From: Dipylidium caninum
Lineage: Eukaryota; Platyhelminthes; Cestoda; Cyclophyllidea; Dipylidiidae
Reading direction: 5' to 3'
Length of the DNA: 64,000 nt
NCBI GenBank assembly: GCA_017562135.1
Contig: QEYB01001436.1
Coordinates: 62,001-126,000 of the forward strand
In this document: positions 12,901 through 25,700 of the stretch, piece after piece
How the letters are laid out: each line of letters starts with the position of its first letter
Position numbering within the stretch: the first letter of the stretch is position 1
The notes under the pieces: generated by a model
Databases searched by the model: none
Told to the model about the DNA's origin: nothing
Seen by the model: the letters and a program-made list of their open reading frames with translations, nothing else
Translations under genes and position numbers: made by a program

Positions 12901-13177
12901 GAGAGGGCGTTGCGACCTCCTGAAAGTACGCCGCCTCCGAGTCGGTTTGGCGGGAGAAGGGTTGCGTAGGCGTCTGACACGGAATTCCTCCGAGGCCGAA
13001 GACATTCTTACGTCCAAGCGAGTATAGCAGCGCAATAACAGAATGGCAACTCAACAACTCGAGTGCGTGGCCACTCGCCTCACCCCAAAGCCATCTTGTG
13101 TTCACATTTAAGTCTTCAAAATCTGCCGAGTCAGTCTCATTTAGTCTAAAGACCACAACCTTTGCTCTCAGAGCATC
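6902..13177. other. GC-rich intergenic interval with long but unsupported ORFs
   Basis: This stretch is visibly richer in G and C than either end of the window, and it carries long overlapping ORFs on both strands, for example 8360-9478 (-), 10754-11842 (+) and 7380-8192 (-). Their translations are rich in Arg, Pro, Ser and Gly, show no recognisable domain, and overlap each other in several frames. This is what low stop-codon density produces. A 43-bp tandem duplication lies at 10949-11034. No gene can be supported. Confidence 0.5.
10949..11034. repeat. 43-bp tandem duplication, two copies
   Basis: Two adjacent copies of a 43-bp unit beginning GAGATGCCAATTGTCGTCC and ending in GGGAAAACGGAAC are identical over their length. 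Since 43 is not a multiple of three, the duplication shifts any ORF crossing it, which argues against the long plus-strand ORF at 10754-11842 being coding. Confidence 0.85.
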
Positions 13178-13781
13178 CTACTTTAGTCCATGCACAGAAG
13201 TGAGTGAAGGGGATAGGGAGGGAGGGAGGGAGGGAGGAGCTGGGGCCAAGAGGTTGGACAGGGGATAGAAAATACTCTCAGCACGCAAAGCGGCGAAAGA
13301 CCTCAGGGCTACGGTTGCCAAAGCCATCGTCACACAGTTCATGAGAAAAAGATTCGTGCGAATCGTCTCCACGACAACAGTTCTTGGCGGCTGAGGGTCT
13401 CCAGGAACGACTCCGACATCCCCGTGATTGGCACTCTCCACCGTAGTTCTTTGATGAGCCAGAAATCGCCGTCCGAAAAGTCGCCTACGAAAGGTCAGTA
13501 GGGAGTGGATGAGATTGCGAAGGGTGAAGAATTCGAGCAGTGCGCGGAAGTTCAGAAGGACAAGCACGAGGCTCCCGGAGAGGAGTAAAAACCAGTAGTA
13601 CTCGCGGAGGACAGACAAAGAGTGGAATAGTGAGGGTGCTGCCAAGTGTTTGTCAACAGACTCGGGGTCCGAGGAAGGCTGCTGATGGCAGCGGAAGGCG
13701 GCCGAGGGGTCCGGGTCAACGAATCCAGCCTTGTCGACAGGTAGGGGAGGACGAAGCAGAAGAGGTTGCGCCTCGTACACC
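13178..13781 (-). CDS. Candidate terminal exon of MBTPS1 with a membrane anchor
   Basis: An open frame of 200 codons follows a good acceptor (polypyrimidine tract and CTAG ending at 13782) and stops at 13178. It contains one strong hydrophobic segment, [18 protein letters not shown], followed by Arg-rich [15 protein letters not shown]1P ends in exactly this arrangement, a single membrane span then a basic cytosolic tail, and about 120 residues are missing after exon 19. The exon starts in a phase needing two donor bases, whereas exon 19 leaves one, so at least one further exon would be required between 13.8 and 25.4 kb. It could also be an unrelated membrane protein exon. Assignment is inference. 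Confidence 0.35.
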
Positions 13782-16700
13782 CTAGAGGCGGGCAAACAGA
13801 AAAAAAGGCTACAACTCGGCGTTAGAAAAGCGCATCCATACTCCGAGGCGAATGAAATTGGAGGCATTCAAAAAAGCCTCCCAAAGGGGAGCGGTACGAC
13901 ATTCGAATGACTGCAAATCCCCGCGAATGGAGGTAAACCGGAGGAGCGGAAGGTGAAAATGAGATCGACCGAAGCAGTGCTTCACGTCGTCCATGCCTCC
14001 TCTTCCTCCCTCCTCTCCCCGCGACGAAGGAGGGGGCAAACGAGGCCGAGGGACCGAGAGTCAGCCAACACCTGTCCCGAGATCCTCGCAACAGTCACTT
14101 CGATAATCGCAAACAGGCAGAAGGCGATAATTAATGGCAGTCAGGTGTCGGCTAGGATTTGGAGTCGCGCAATTAATGCACGAGGACGTGAAAAAATAAG
14201 CCGGGAATGCTGCTTCTTCACTGGCGAAACAACTTTAGAAGCAGAAAATGTGGAGGGGGAAGTAGATGTGGGCAGGAGGAAGGCGAGGCGGCTCGACTTC
14301 ATGGGCAGCACGATTGAGTCCCTTAAAATGGGGATTAGAGCTGAAGAACATTGAGTTGTGGACATAAATTCCAGGCCAAAGAGGTTAAAAGAAAAGCCTT
14401 AAGATGCAGAACGTTGACAACGGATGAAAGGAGGAATGGAGAGGAAACGTCCGCGCCTTTTCGTGCCACGAAAGGAGTTGCTTCTACTCGAAGCTCTGCA
14501 AAAACAGAGATAAGGCCGGAGGACGTGGAAGACATGAGCCTGAGCCAAATTCACCGAGTCGGAGGGAGGCGCCACGTTGGAGTAACGCGGAGGCCTGAAA
14601 CGCACACTTTGCTGGGGAGACGAGGGGGAGGGAGGACGGCTTCGGCCCCCACTGTGGAAAAGGAAGAAAGCGCAGAGCAGCGGGAATGCGCAGTTTAAAG
14701 AGGGCGGGAAAGCGGCATCTGTTGTCAAACAATGAGGCTTTCGGGGGGGGGGGGGAAGGAGGGAAGGAAACGAGGGAGGAGGGTCACAAACACAGAGTGT
14801 TAAACCACCGCCTTAGAGTAAATCGGACGCTGAGAGGTGGCAACAGGCAGGATTGAGGAGAGTGTGCGCTGGCAAGGGGCCGAGCCTCTCTCATAGGGCA
14901 GAGGGGGGCGAGGCGACGCACGCTCCCGTGGATTTTGACCATCAACTGAGGAGTGGAGAATGCAGGCCAGTGGGGAAGAGGCCAGAGGAGCGATTTGCCC
15001 TCAACAAAGGATCGTCCAGTCTTCTTTCGAGCATGCAGTACCCATCAGTTGACGCAGCCACAGACGCCTGAGGTGGGAGGATGGCGGACGGGGCATGTGA
15101 GATCCAAGACTTAAACGAGGCGCGGACGCGCCCTCGCCACATCGAGTTGGCGTGCCAGGTTTGAGGTTTAGTGCAGCTACGACGCGGCTGCGGAGGAATC
15201 AGAAGTAAATCGGGGGGAGGCGGCCTCGGCGCTAATGAGGCGCGTAACGCTGTGTACACAGGCGTATTTGTTTGCGCTCTCTGTTTACACACACGTGGTT
15301 TTAGGTCTACGGAAGCGGCAGTCAACAGAATGCTTCTACGCCTCTTCCCGTGCGCCACTGACGTGTGCAGCCCCCGCACAGGGTGGAGGGAGGAGGGCGC
15401 GAGTCGAGTGTCAGGCTCCGCCCGAGCTCGGATGGAAGAGAACCTGAAAGGGAAGAGTTATGCCCATACGAAGGTGGAATCGTCTCCACCGACACAGCGC
15501 CACCCGTAACAGAAGCGTCTCGCTAATTCCCTTTCAAATGGAAGTCAGGGCGACGGAAACTGCGGGAGCAAAAGCACCAGGGTGAACTGTTCAAGAGCGC
15601 TTCCACGCGAGGTGGCAGTAGACGGAGTGAAGCCCTCCACAACCGCCATGCTCCATCTCTGCCTCCCCACACGCGTCTGAGGAAAGGTCAAGTGTCAGCA
15701 ATGCTGACTCCCCGTTTTGACTTTGTGTTGTCCAGGCTGCGGTTAACGCAATTTGTTGGAGAGGGTCGACACTCGTTCATGCGGTTAGCCGAGTCGGCAG
15801 GTGGACTCATGGGAGCCCAATCGACGTTTACGATGAAGGAGACGCCGCTCCCGAGGTTCACCAACCACCCCAGTGAAGTGCAGCCGATTTAGAGGCGTGA
15901 GGGGCCCTCATCGCGTGCACCCACCGCATGTCATTGCGAAATAAACTGCCTCCTTGTTAGAATCGGCAGGTGTTTATGAGCGTTTGTACAGCCTCGCCTC
16001 GAGGGAATCTCTCAATTCAGCGCAGATGGCCTGTCGCCCACACGTTCGACCCTCGCAGCGGATGCGGCATCGGGGGAGGGTCCGCAGTCCACTGCCGCCA
16101 AGAAAATCCAGTGAACGAGGAATAGGCGAGGGCGGGAAAGAAAAACCGTGGTTGAGCATTTGGTCGGTGTGTAGGCGGTGCAAACATGTCAGTGTCTGGG
16201 TGAACAGTTTTTCAATGGCAAAAAAACAGAGCACAGAGGAAAAAGGATAACACAGCTTCAAAGGAAGGCAAAATTATTAAGGAGAATGAAGCCGCCTATT
16301 CTGATAAACAAAAGCAGTAGCTGATAGGGATAAGAAGAGGAGTACCAGTGACAGTGGCGGGGATAAGGGCGACTCAGAGGCGAAAGTAGGGCTAAAGTCG
16401 GTCCAGAATCCGGCACCACCGGTTGCCTGACGATGGCATGCGCCGTGGCGAATGCCGAGAGTCGCCATTCGCATACAGTTCGCGTGCAGAGGCCAGTCGG
16501 GCAGGGGACAACGTCAACCGGAGTGGCGGACAGTGGCGAGAGACAGATGGCTGCGCATAATGGATGGGCAGTGCATTGCCCAGTGCCACAATGCAGCCAG
16601 GAAAGGCGAAAGGAGGCGCGAGCCCTGAACCTCCACACACACACACACACACACACACATACCCGTGCGTACGGGGCACATAAACACACAGGGCATTGTC

Positions 16701-19700
16701 TGTAATGCGTGTATAATGGATGGAGGCATGGATGGCTAAGTGCACTGCGTTTTACGGTGATGGAGGACACGAGGACTCAGGTGTGGAGTAGTAAAAAAGA
16801 CGCAAACGCTCTAGCGACGACCTCGCGTTTGTCCGCCAGCGGCCGTTTCGGGGCATGAGGAGGTAGGGCTTGGCCATCAAGGCATCACGAACTACAGAAT
16901 GGACAATTTTAAAGTAGGAAAGTGGAAAAAGTTGAAGTGTGAACGTGAAGTAACGGCGACTGGCTCCGTAGCCTCGGGTCTTGGGGAGCCAGGAAGCCGT
17001 CCTTTTCTCCACGTCTCCTCGAACTTCTCTACGCGCAGATCGTAGGTGGCTAGACGTGGGACGCCAGTGACGGAGTTGCCCAGATTGGCTCGAAAAAAAA
17101 ACTATTCGGAAACGCAATAGCATAGCAGGTTCCACTGAGGAGTGACTAAAGGGTCCGCCCCTCCAAAGACGCGCAGCAAAAGGCCAAATGGCAATTAAGT
17201 GTGCCTCAAAGTGGAGAAAATCAGGCAGAGACAATGAGACAAACGGAGAGGGAGGCAGGCGAACATGCGTACCTACTCTTCCGCCTCAATGAGTTCCGAC
17301 AGTGTCGCTACTACCGTTAAATTGTTAGGCCGAGATTCGTGCCATGCGCTACTGACCCATAAATCGAGGGAAAAACACTGGCATTTAAAGTCTTTCGTGT
17401 GCAAAATGGAGGAAGATAAAGAGACGGTCAAACGCAGTGAAAACGGTGAGGGACAGCGATCACGAGGAGGCGGACAATCGACTGAACGCGTTAGACACCA
17501 ACAGACAATCTCGTTTCAATTTTCAATGCCACCACAGTCCGAAACTGTCACCTATCAGAATGCGCAACCCACCATGGACAATCCGAAGGCGGCCGCATGC
17601 CGACTGTGGCGGCGTGCGGGGAAGCACCCGTCAAAGGGCCAAGATGGCAGCTGACAACATCGGCGAGTCCTCACCGCCTCAGATTGGGCGGGCGAGGGCG
17701 AAAGACGTTTCCGGCGAGGTAAAAGGCGAGGGCGGATACTTGCGCCCACTCGCATGCAAACTCTCGACTACGCCTCAGAAGGGAAATGAGACGCTGTTCC
17801 ACCCGACAGGGCTTAATTAGTTGGGTTAGCGACTTTGAAGGAAGTTGTGTGTACGCGAATGGGCGGCGACTCCATTCACGGCCATTCGCACCGCAGCCCA
17901 CCGCAAATCCACTACACGACATAGCATTTGAGTTGAGTCGTAAGCAGTCAGAGCCCGTCCGCCTAAGTAGCCACTTCCCCGCTCTCACCGCCACCTCCCG
18001 TGTAACTACGCCCCGGAGGCGATTCCGCCACTGCATGGGCAGGCGGGTCTGCGCTCTAGCTAACCGCTACGCCCTCGATTCACTCGACGCACCTCGGTCG
18101 ACTTTAGCATCCATCAGGAGGGCGATGGGGGCAGAGTGGAGGAGGCACCATTCCTGGCAGAAACACACAATGACGCGAGACCTGTGCCAAGCGAAAGTTC
18201 GCGTCGTAAGGGAAACTGAGGAGAAGATAATTGCATAATTCGGTGGGAAGAAAGGGTCAGAGGTTGGCAAGAACGGAAAAAAAGACGAAGGGAAGAGCAG
18301 TGACAACGAGTAGCCGCCAAAAAACAACTGCGTCTACCGAAAGCGGAGGAAGGTGAGTTGACAGAACCGCGGCAGGAGGAGGAAGATAGTTTGGGCTCGC
18401 GACCTCCACCACGACCATCACATTTCCAAGACTGGATCAAACGGGAGACGACGATTCGTTCTGAGGCAAAAACAACCCTCTAAGCGCATTAGCCAAAATA
18501 TATCCTCGTGTGGTGGTGGTGCGATAGCTGCAAATGACATTTCAGGTCATTCTCCACAGCAGGCGATTGGTTCAGTGTGGAAAAACGGGTCTCGAGGTAA
18601 TCGCAACGCTCAAGGCGATGAATGAGTCCGCATCACCAAATGTGACAGCACGACAAGTTGCGTTCGTGATTGACACGCGCGGCATCGCGATGTTGTGAAC
18701 GGAGAGAGGACGACGCAGCGACTTCCTTCACGACTGCATGCGGGCGACATGGGCCTAAATGTCTGTGGTCTTGACATTTCGCAGAACAGACGAGAAATGA
18801 CTGGGAAAAGTCGGGCACTAAAGTGGCGATGCAGGTGAATGCGAATGAAAACTTGTCTCCACCCTTAAAACTACGCCTAACAGTGAGGTGGGAGGAAAAG
18901 AGGCAAACAGTCGTGACAAGCACTACAAAGACTTTTGATTGGAGCAACCAAGGGGAGTTTGGGGACCTCAGTTTGGTCCTCCGTCGGAGATCCCGACTGT
19001 TGGGCATGCGTGAAGCGGTCCGAGTCCATTTATCTGTTTTGAGGCCATCGGAGCCGTTGCGGAGCGCGATTTGGCGTGTACGAGGGGTTCGGACAGAAGG
19101 GTCAAAACAATCGCCTACTTCGTTTCAAGTGGCGCTGGGAGGAAGTGTTGTTGGTGGGAATGTCATTAAGTCGGTAAGTCACCGAGATGTAGAATAATGT
19201 TATTGAAAATGCGAAGAAAATGCAGAATGCTCGGTCCTAAGAGACCAATCCAGGTGGAGTAATTGAAAATGAATAGAAAATGAAGTTTCATTGGGGTTAA
19301 GCGGACGGCCAGTGAGAAGAGCGACGAAATGCTCAAAGAGAAGAAAAAAACATGCATTCCATCTGCAAATGCTCACATCTCTCGATCCAAAAAGCCGGTG
19401 CCACCGTCAAAGCTGTCTGACCTGCGGATCGAGAATCACGCGGAGGATAGTCTGCCAGTGGACCTGAGCCCCCGTTGGCTAACAGTTTGGGAGAAAAGAG
19501 AGCTGAAGTTTGGGCGATTTTATCCGCGCGCAGAAATAATGGCCCCGTAGAAAAGGACGGGGCTGCAAAGTTAGAGTACCACCGGCTTAGCTGCTTCCAG
19601 CTCGAGGAGACCGCATCGACGGCGGAGCGGCAAGTCAGCCGAGTGAGGCGACACAACCGTCTCTGCTAGCAACCGTGTTATTCGCATGAAAACGAGCAAA

Positions 19701-22700
19701 ATGACACTAGAAAAGACACCCGAATTTGCATATGCCTTTGCTGGCCTACGTAACCCACTTGCTCGTAAAAGCTGGATCAGAAGGCAAGAGATGAGAGGAG
19801 GATTTGTTGCTGGCTATTTGCGAATATGACGCAAATAAACTCTCAAGGTGGTAAGAATAATGGCAGCGTCGGGTGGAGGGGAAAATTTTAGTGGGGTGTG
19901 GTAGAGCGCCTCACGCTCCCGGCGTCTCGGACTGCCCGCCGCCCAACGGGGGCGTCTGCCCCCTCAAAACCTCCATCGAATGGGTCAAAAGGCGACTGGG
20001 TCTCTTCCACGGCTGCAAAAAAACACCACGCCGTCTAAACGACCAGTGCTCGAAGTAGCGTTTAGCAGACTTCACACGTGGACTTGTCAGATGGGCGTTT
20101 ACATATTGAAGCCATAAAAGAAGGAGAATGTTAGAATTCGAGGCATTTAGGAGTTAATATTTTGCCGAAATGTGAGAAGCCATTAGTTACTAAGCGAATA
20201 TTCAGAGTACTCGAGAGCCAAGCTAATTCCAGGCACCGCCTAGAGGGGATGGAAGGCCGGACACGGAGGAAGGGGACGAGGAGCAAGAGGGTGGCAACAA
20301 CTTACACCTCTTTGTCGATGGCGACAGGAGCGACGAGGGCTGCGGGAGGAGGGGCGCGACAGGGGAGGAGTGGCCGGAACACTGGTGGCTGGTGGCGCGT
20401 GCCACCTCGCCGGAGCACCCGACTGAACTGCTCAAATTTTGAGCCTACAAGAAGGGGAGAGAGGAGGACAGCTTAATGAGTGTGTCAAGAACAGACAGTT
20501 ACCAGAACAGTCTCTATTCGAGTTCTGTGGCATTTCCGGAGAGGAAAGGCGAGGAGACGCTAAAGCGGCCCAACTGGTGGTCGAAAGACCTCCGACGTCG
20601 AGACGGCGCAACAGACCGCCCTGCGCCTTTACCCCCCTCATCCGGCCAATGTGAGTGCAGCGCGGAGTCGCGGTCCCTCAGCCTCTTGCGTCTGTGCGGC
20701 CAGAAGACTTATATGAGCATTGCCGTTGTTGTCTACCGTCTCACGGTGAGGTGGAGGAAAAGCGAGTTTGAGGATGAGGAAGGCAGATGAAGCCTAATGA
20801 TCCGGTGCGGATGACAGTCTCGAGACGGCCTTGGTCGTTAAGGTGGGGAGTTTCGAGACCAAGGCAGGCATAAGGAGACGCTGGAGGAGCAAACGAGTTC
20901 TCCGATTTCTTCAACTCAAAGGAAAAGACAGAAACGCTAGCCACGAGGGCGACTGAAGAAAAGGGGAGAGAGAAAGAGAGTGGATCCCCATAAGACAGAC
21001 TGAAATTTCCCGCAAGAAGACAAAAATCGGATGAAGGACGCACTTTCCATCCGAGAATGAGATCGAATTGGGGCCGAAAGACGAGTCGCACACACCGGGA
21101 ATCTTGCAGGACTATGGTTGAGGTTAGTTGACGAAATGGAAGCATTATTGCCTGTTCGTGGGAAAAAAGTGGGAAACGACTTCCAGACTTGCGAACTCAA
21201 AAGGGCTGAAATGGTTTTACGAAGCGGTGAACGCATCACCTCCTATTGACGAGTAGTTGCGTGATGGACAGAGGTAGGCTTCAACAAACTGACCAGAGTC
21301 AGCGGACGCAATGGGACAGAGCAGTCCGCCACTTTCTCTCTAAACCGCCTCAGCTCACGTTGCTACTTCCATCACAGGTCTCGTAAATGCGCCCAACTAA
21401 GGACGATCTAGTGGAGTTGGATGAGGCCAGCATGACCAACACTCGGACTTAGTTGCGTCGGAGGCCTGCAAGCTCACCCAAATTTCCCTTGACAACAAAA
21501 ACCGCCATGCATATGTGCGAGTCATTGGATCGGCAGAGGGGGACCGCGAAGAAGCTCGTCCCTTTCCACCCAAACGGGGCAAGAGGCGATCGACGCACTT
21601 CCTCAAACTTGATCTCCCCGATAACCATTCACTGGCCCGCCTGGCCAAGTCGTCCTCGCGGGCTGACGTCTGCCGCGCACGGAGTGAAGCCACTCGGCTA
21701 GTCAGTCTGCGCACAACCCGACCCCGGTCTGTCATTCCAGCCATTTCTAACTTCTTTTTCGCCACTGCTCGAGGCAAATAGATCGCCTCTCTTCATCAAT
21801 TCCCACATTCATTATTGCCTCCACTAACTCTTTCATCGCATTAAAATGACATTTTTCATCGAAACATGTAGATGAAATGAGGATGAATTGCCTCGCCCCG
21901 GCAAGTTCGCTCTCGCAGATGACGAGGGCATTTAAATGGAGAGTGATGACCACCCGAGGCCGAGTGACGTCACAAACTGGAGGCATTTAATTATGCAGGC
22001 TGGTGGAGTAGTGGAATGCGAGTGAGAGAAAATTAGCCGCAGTCGCCACCAGTAACACACTGTGCTGGTAAGTAAAACCCTGTTACTCCGCTCTACTATA
22101 AAAATCTTCCCAGGCTTTCCAAGACCTCACCAACTCCGTCTCTTTCGATGACACGAAAAATCTAAAACACACTGGAGAAGGAAAAATGGGGTTAGGTGAG
22201 GAGAGGAAATAGCCATTTAGTGGGAGTGGGGGCCAGAGTAATTCAGCCTCGTCAGGAGGAGAGTTAAGCCAGGGAGTAGACGGGCAACCACATAGTTTGT
22301 GGGAGTCTCACTACCTAAGAGCCAGATATTTGGAGCTATGACGGTAGCAAATAGACAAATTTGGTACGAGACGATCGCTCTCCCAAATTCTAGGCGTTTT
22401 CGCCCACAGTAAATGCCCACCTCTCGAGAGGCGAGGAAATCAGCCAATAATTCAATCAGGCAATGGGGGAAAATCGTCTGATGTTATACATCTGGGCCTC
22501 TCTGCCAAAGTCGCCAAAACAATACCCTGGCACAAATCAGTGGCACTTGCGAAAAGGAAAGCTTTCAACACGTTATTCCCGTCCCAGGTGCTAATAGAGG
22601 TGAGAAAACCCGTTCTTCCATCGCGAAGAGGAGGAGGAGGAGAAGGAGACGAGGGGGAAGAGGAGGAGAGGGAGGAGGGGGAGGAGGGGGAAGAGCAATA

Positions 22701-25700
22701 GCGGCAATTTATGGTCATCACCGTGAAGACAGGGAGACTCGCACCACGCACATGTCCCTCAAAGGGCTGCGTGTGTACCTGGCGGAGGGATGACAGCCGA
22801 GATGAATAAATAAACGATCCGACATGTCGGGGGTGTTGGAGGCATTTCGACAACCGCTTTCGGCCGACCAACACTGCCAACACTGAGCGGCAGGGGCTGC
22901 GCTCAACTCGCCCACGACCGTTGCGGTCTGTGTTGAGAAGGCTCAAACGCTCCCCCCACGGGCAGGAGAACTGAGGCACCCGCTCGGCCCTGTCCATCTC
23001 TCATGAATAAACCAATGCAAAAGGTGGGCGAAGTACAAAGGGAAAAAGTGGCAAGAGGCAGGAGTGCCGCCGAAAGAAAGGGGCTCAGGTGACACACCGT
23101 GTAATCGCACTTTTCTCGCTAATCCCGCGGGAGGACAGTAAAAGCGACTGCCGAGGTCAAGGTAGCTGGCACGAAAACACCCCACGGAGATTAATGCGAG
23201 CATGACCTACGACGAGGAGGGCGGGGGACGCAAAGAGCCAGTTCACTTGGCCTCAACAATTGAAAACGGACCGAATGCCGTGTGGAGTGCGGAGAAAAAC
23301 AAAGAAGAGAAGACATCTCGAGGTTCCCTGTGGAGCGTTAACAATACGCAGCGAAAGAACTTCTGCCTTCATTTGCCGACGTTTTGACTATTGTTTTCCA
23401 TCGTCTTCTCCACCGCTTCCCCCTTGAGAGTCAGCAGATTTAGTTTGGTTAATCAGAGGCGATTAACGAGGAGGAAAATGTCGCTAAGAGCCTCAAGGAA
23501 AAAGGTTCACCGCAGTGATGGTAGGGAATCAGCGCTGTCTAAGCAAGCGAGACCGCTTCACAACGTCAGCCGCGAGGGCTTTCTTACTAAATTTGTCTGC
23601 AAAAATTACGACGAAGAGCATTTCTAGTGGCCTTCTGACTCCAGAATCCCAGAGGACGGCTTCGAGGAGCAGAACAGCCACCTGCCACCCTCGCAACTAA
23701 GTCGTCGTCGTCCACAATGCAGTCGCCTCAGAGGTGCTCAGTGCCCCGCCCAGGGCGCCAGGGGCTTCATCTCGCCAGCCCACGTGCAGTAGACCGCACT
23801 TTCCGGCTTCCATAGCCTCTACAATGTCGGCTGGACCTGGGGGTGGGCGTCCTGACCCAAGCTCGGCAGAAGGCGGCTAAAGAAGGAGTTTCACCCTCTC
23901 TCTCTCTCTCTCTCTTTTTTCTTATCGACATAAGACAGAAAAACATCTGCACTTCGATAAGTCTGAGAAAAAACCACCGACGAAATGGATGAATGGGAGG
24001 AGGGAGATGACAGAGTAACTGCTAACCACTTCTAATTGCAAATTTTATTTACCGCAGTTAATTTCCAACTGAGTTGTTATGCTAAAGAAATCTGTCAATC
24101 TTTTTGCGTTAAAAAGCGAAAGAAGAATAAGGAACTCCCAGTAGAAAACGCTCAAGATGCACCATCAAGGATAATTTAACACTTTTGTTTTGGCTTTTTC
24201 AATACTTCAGTAAACTACCCCATAACTTCGGCGGTGGGATGTTAAGATGCCTTTTTTTTAGCGACATCTGCCCACCGAGGAAAGAAGCTCCATGCATTCT
24301 GTTAAGCACAGAATTTCCTCCACAGAGGCTCGGCACATTTCAGGGAGGCCAGTTCATTGCGACAAAAATTCGCGTCTCGTTGAACAGCCAAGTTGACGAT
24401 GTGCCCGAGGCCTTGTCAGTTCAGTTTCGAATACCACCGAGCCCGTGGCTGGCGGCGAGGAGATCCAAGTGGCTTCCTTTCGAGAGAGGAAAACCCTCGT
24501 GGTGTCACTAGCAACGCGCTCATTCGTGGTGCAAAGGATGCCTTGAGTGCAGAAATCGAAGAAGAGATGGTAAACCCCTACCGATAACGGCAGTAATTCA
24601 ATCTCAAAAACTCCCGAAGCCATCATGTGATTGAGGGAGGCTGTGGCTCCCCGAGTCTCCAATTTGAAATGCAGTATTCAAGTTCAGATTGCCAGGTTTT
24701 TTTTTCGATTTTAAAGTAACGGTGAATTTTAGCAGTGAAAATTGACTTAATGAGAAAAGTGGAAGTAACGAAAGAAGGGCGCTTCAGTGTAACTCTTCGT
24801 TTGCCAAAAATAGAGGACAATCAGGCATTTTCTCATGAGATTAGTAGAACACCGATAGTGAATGGAACAATTTGAGGCAGAGGAAGGCCCACAAATGTGG
24901 GTGTATTTCGGCGAAATAGGCAAGGAGGCTGTTTTGATGACGAGGAGGAGAGCGACGGGGGGGAGCGGAGGCTTTGTTGAGGCTAATGGAGGTATAAAAA
25001 TCCTCCCTCCCCGCCCGAATAGTTGGTGCAATGAAAATAGAAAAAAGGAGGTTGGATTGGATAAAACTTTCACACGAGGGCCCACATGATTTTTTTTTTT
25101 AATAAAAGCCCAAGTGCGAATAAAACGTGTGTGTGTGTTTGTGTGTGTGCGGGCGTGTGATGTAGCATTATGGAGCCTCAAAACCGAAAATTAGGAGAGG
25201 GGTGAAGGTTTGAGAGCCGCGGTGATTATCGCCTCCGCTCCCCAAAGTACTCGGCCCTCGGGGGTGTGGAGGGAGTGTGCCAGGCAAGATAACTCTGACC
25301 TTTTGTTCCCGCGTTTGCTTCGGCGGCCTTTTCGCAATGTGTGAAGGTGAATAAAAAAAGAAGGGAGTCAAAATTACTTGGCGCTACACCCTTTCACATC
25401 CCTTTTCATGAGCATGTCGAGAGCACCTCGTATATCCTATAAGCGTTAGTTTTTAGATATCAGCAGGAGGTTCCACTTGCCTTCCGTCGGCTGCGGCAAC
25501 TCGGTTGGCATCGACGCGAATGCCTCCGGGGGAGGTTCCAGAGAAGACAACAGGGGCTCGCCGACGCGTCCGGTGGCGGTGAAATCGAGGAGGCTCCGGA
25601 CCAGCCAAAAGCAATCTAAAATTAAGGCCAAAGGCACTGTTTGGGACTGAAGGCGATGGAGAGCAGAAAGGCAGATCCGAGAAAAGGACACCAACTTGAC

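Larger units (their letters stand above)
13782..25480. other. Long non-coding interval, probably 3' introns of MBTPS1
   Basis: No exon of a recognisable protein was found in these 11.7 kb on either strand. The interval contains several microsatellites: a G-run at 14743-14755, (CA)n at 16634-16659, a purine tract at 22625-22696, (TC)n at 23896-23915 and (GT)n at 25127-25150. Scattered ORFs of 60-160 codons overlap in several frames and look like chance. The missing MBTPS1 exon or exons before the membrane anchor should lie here on the minus strand. Confidence 0.45.
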
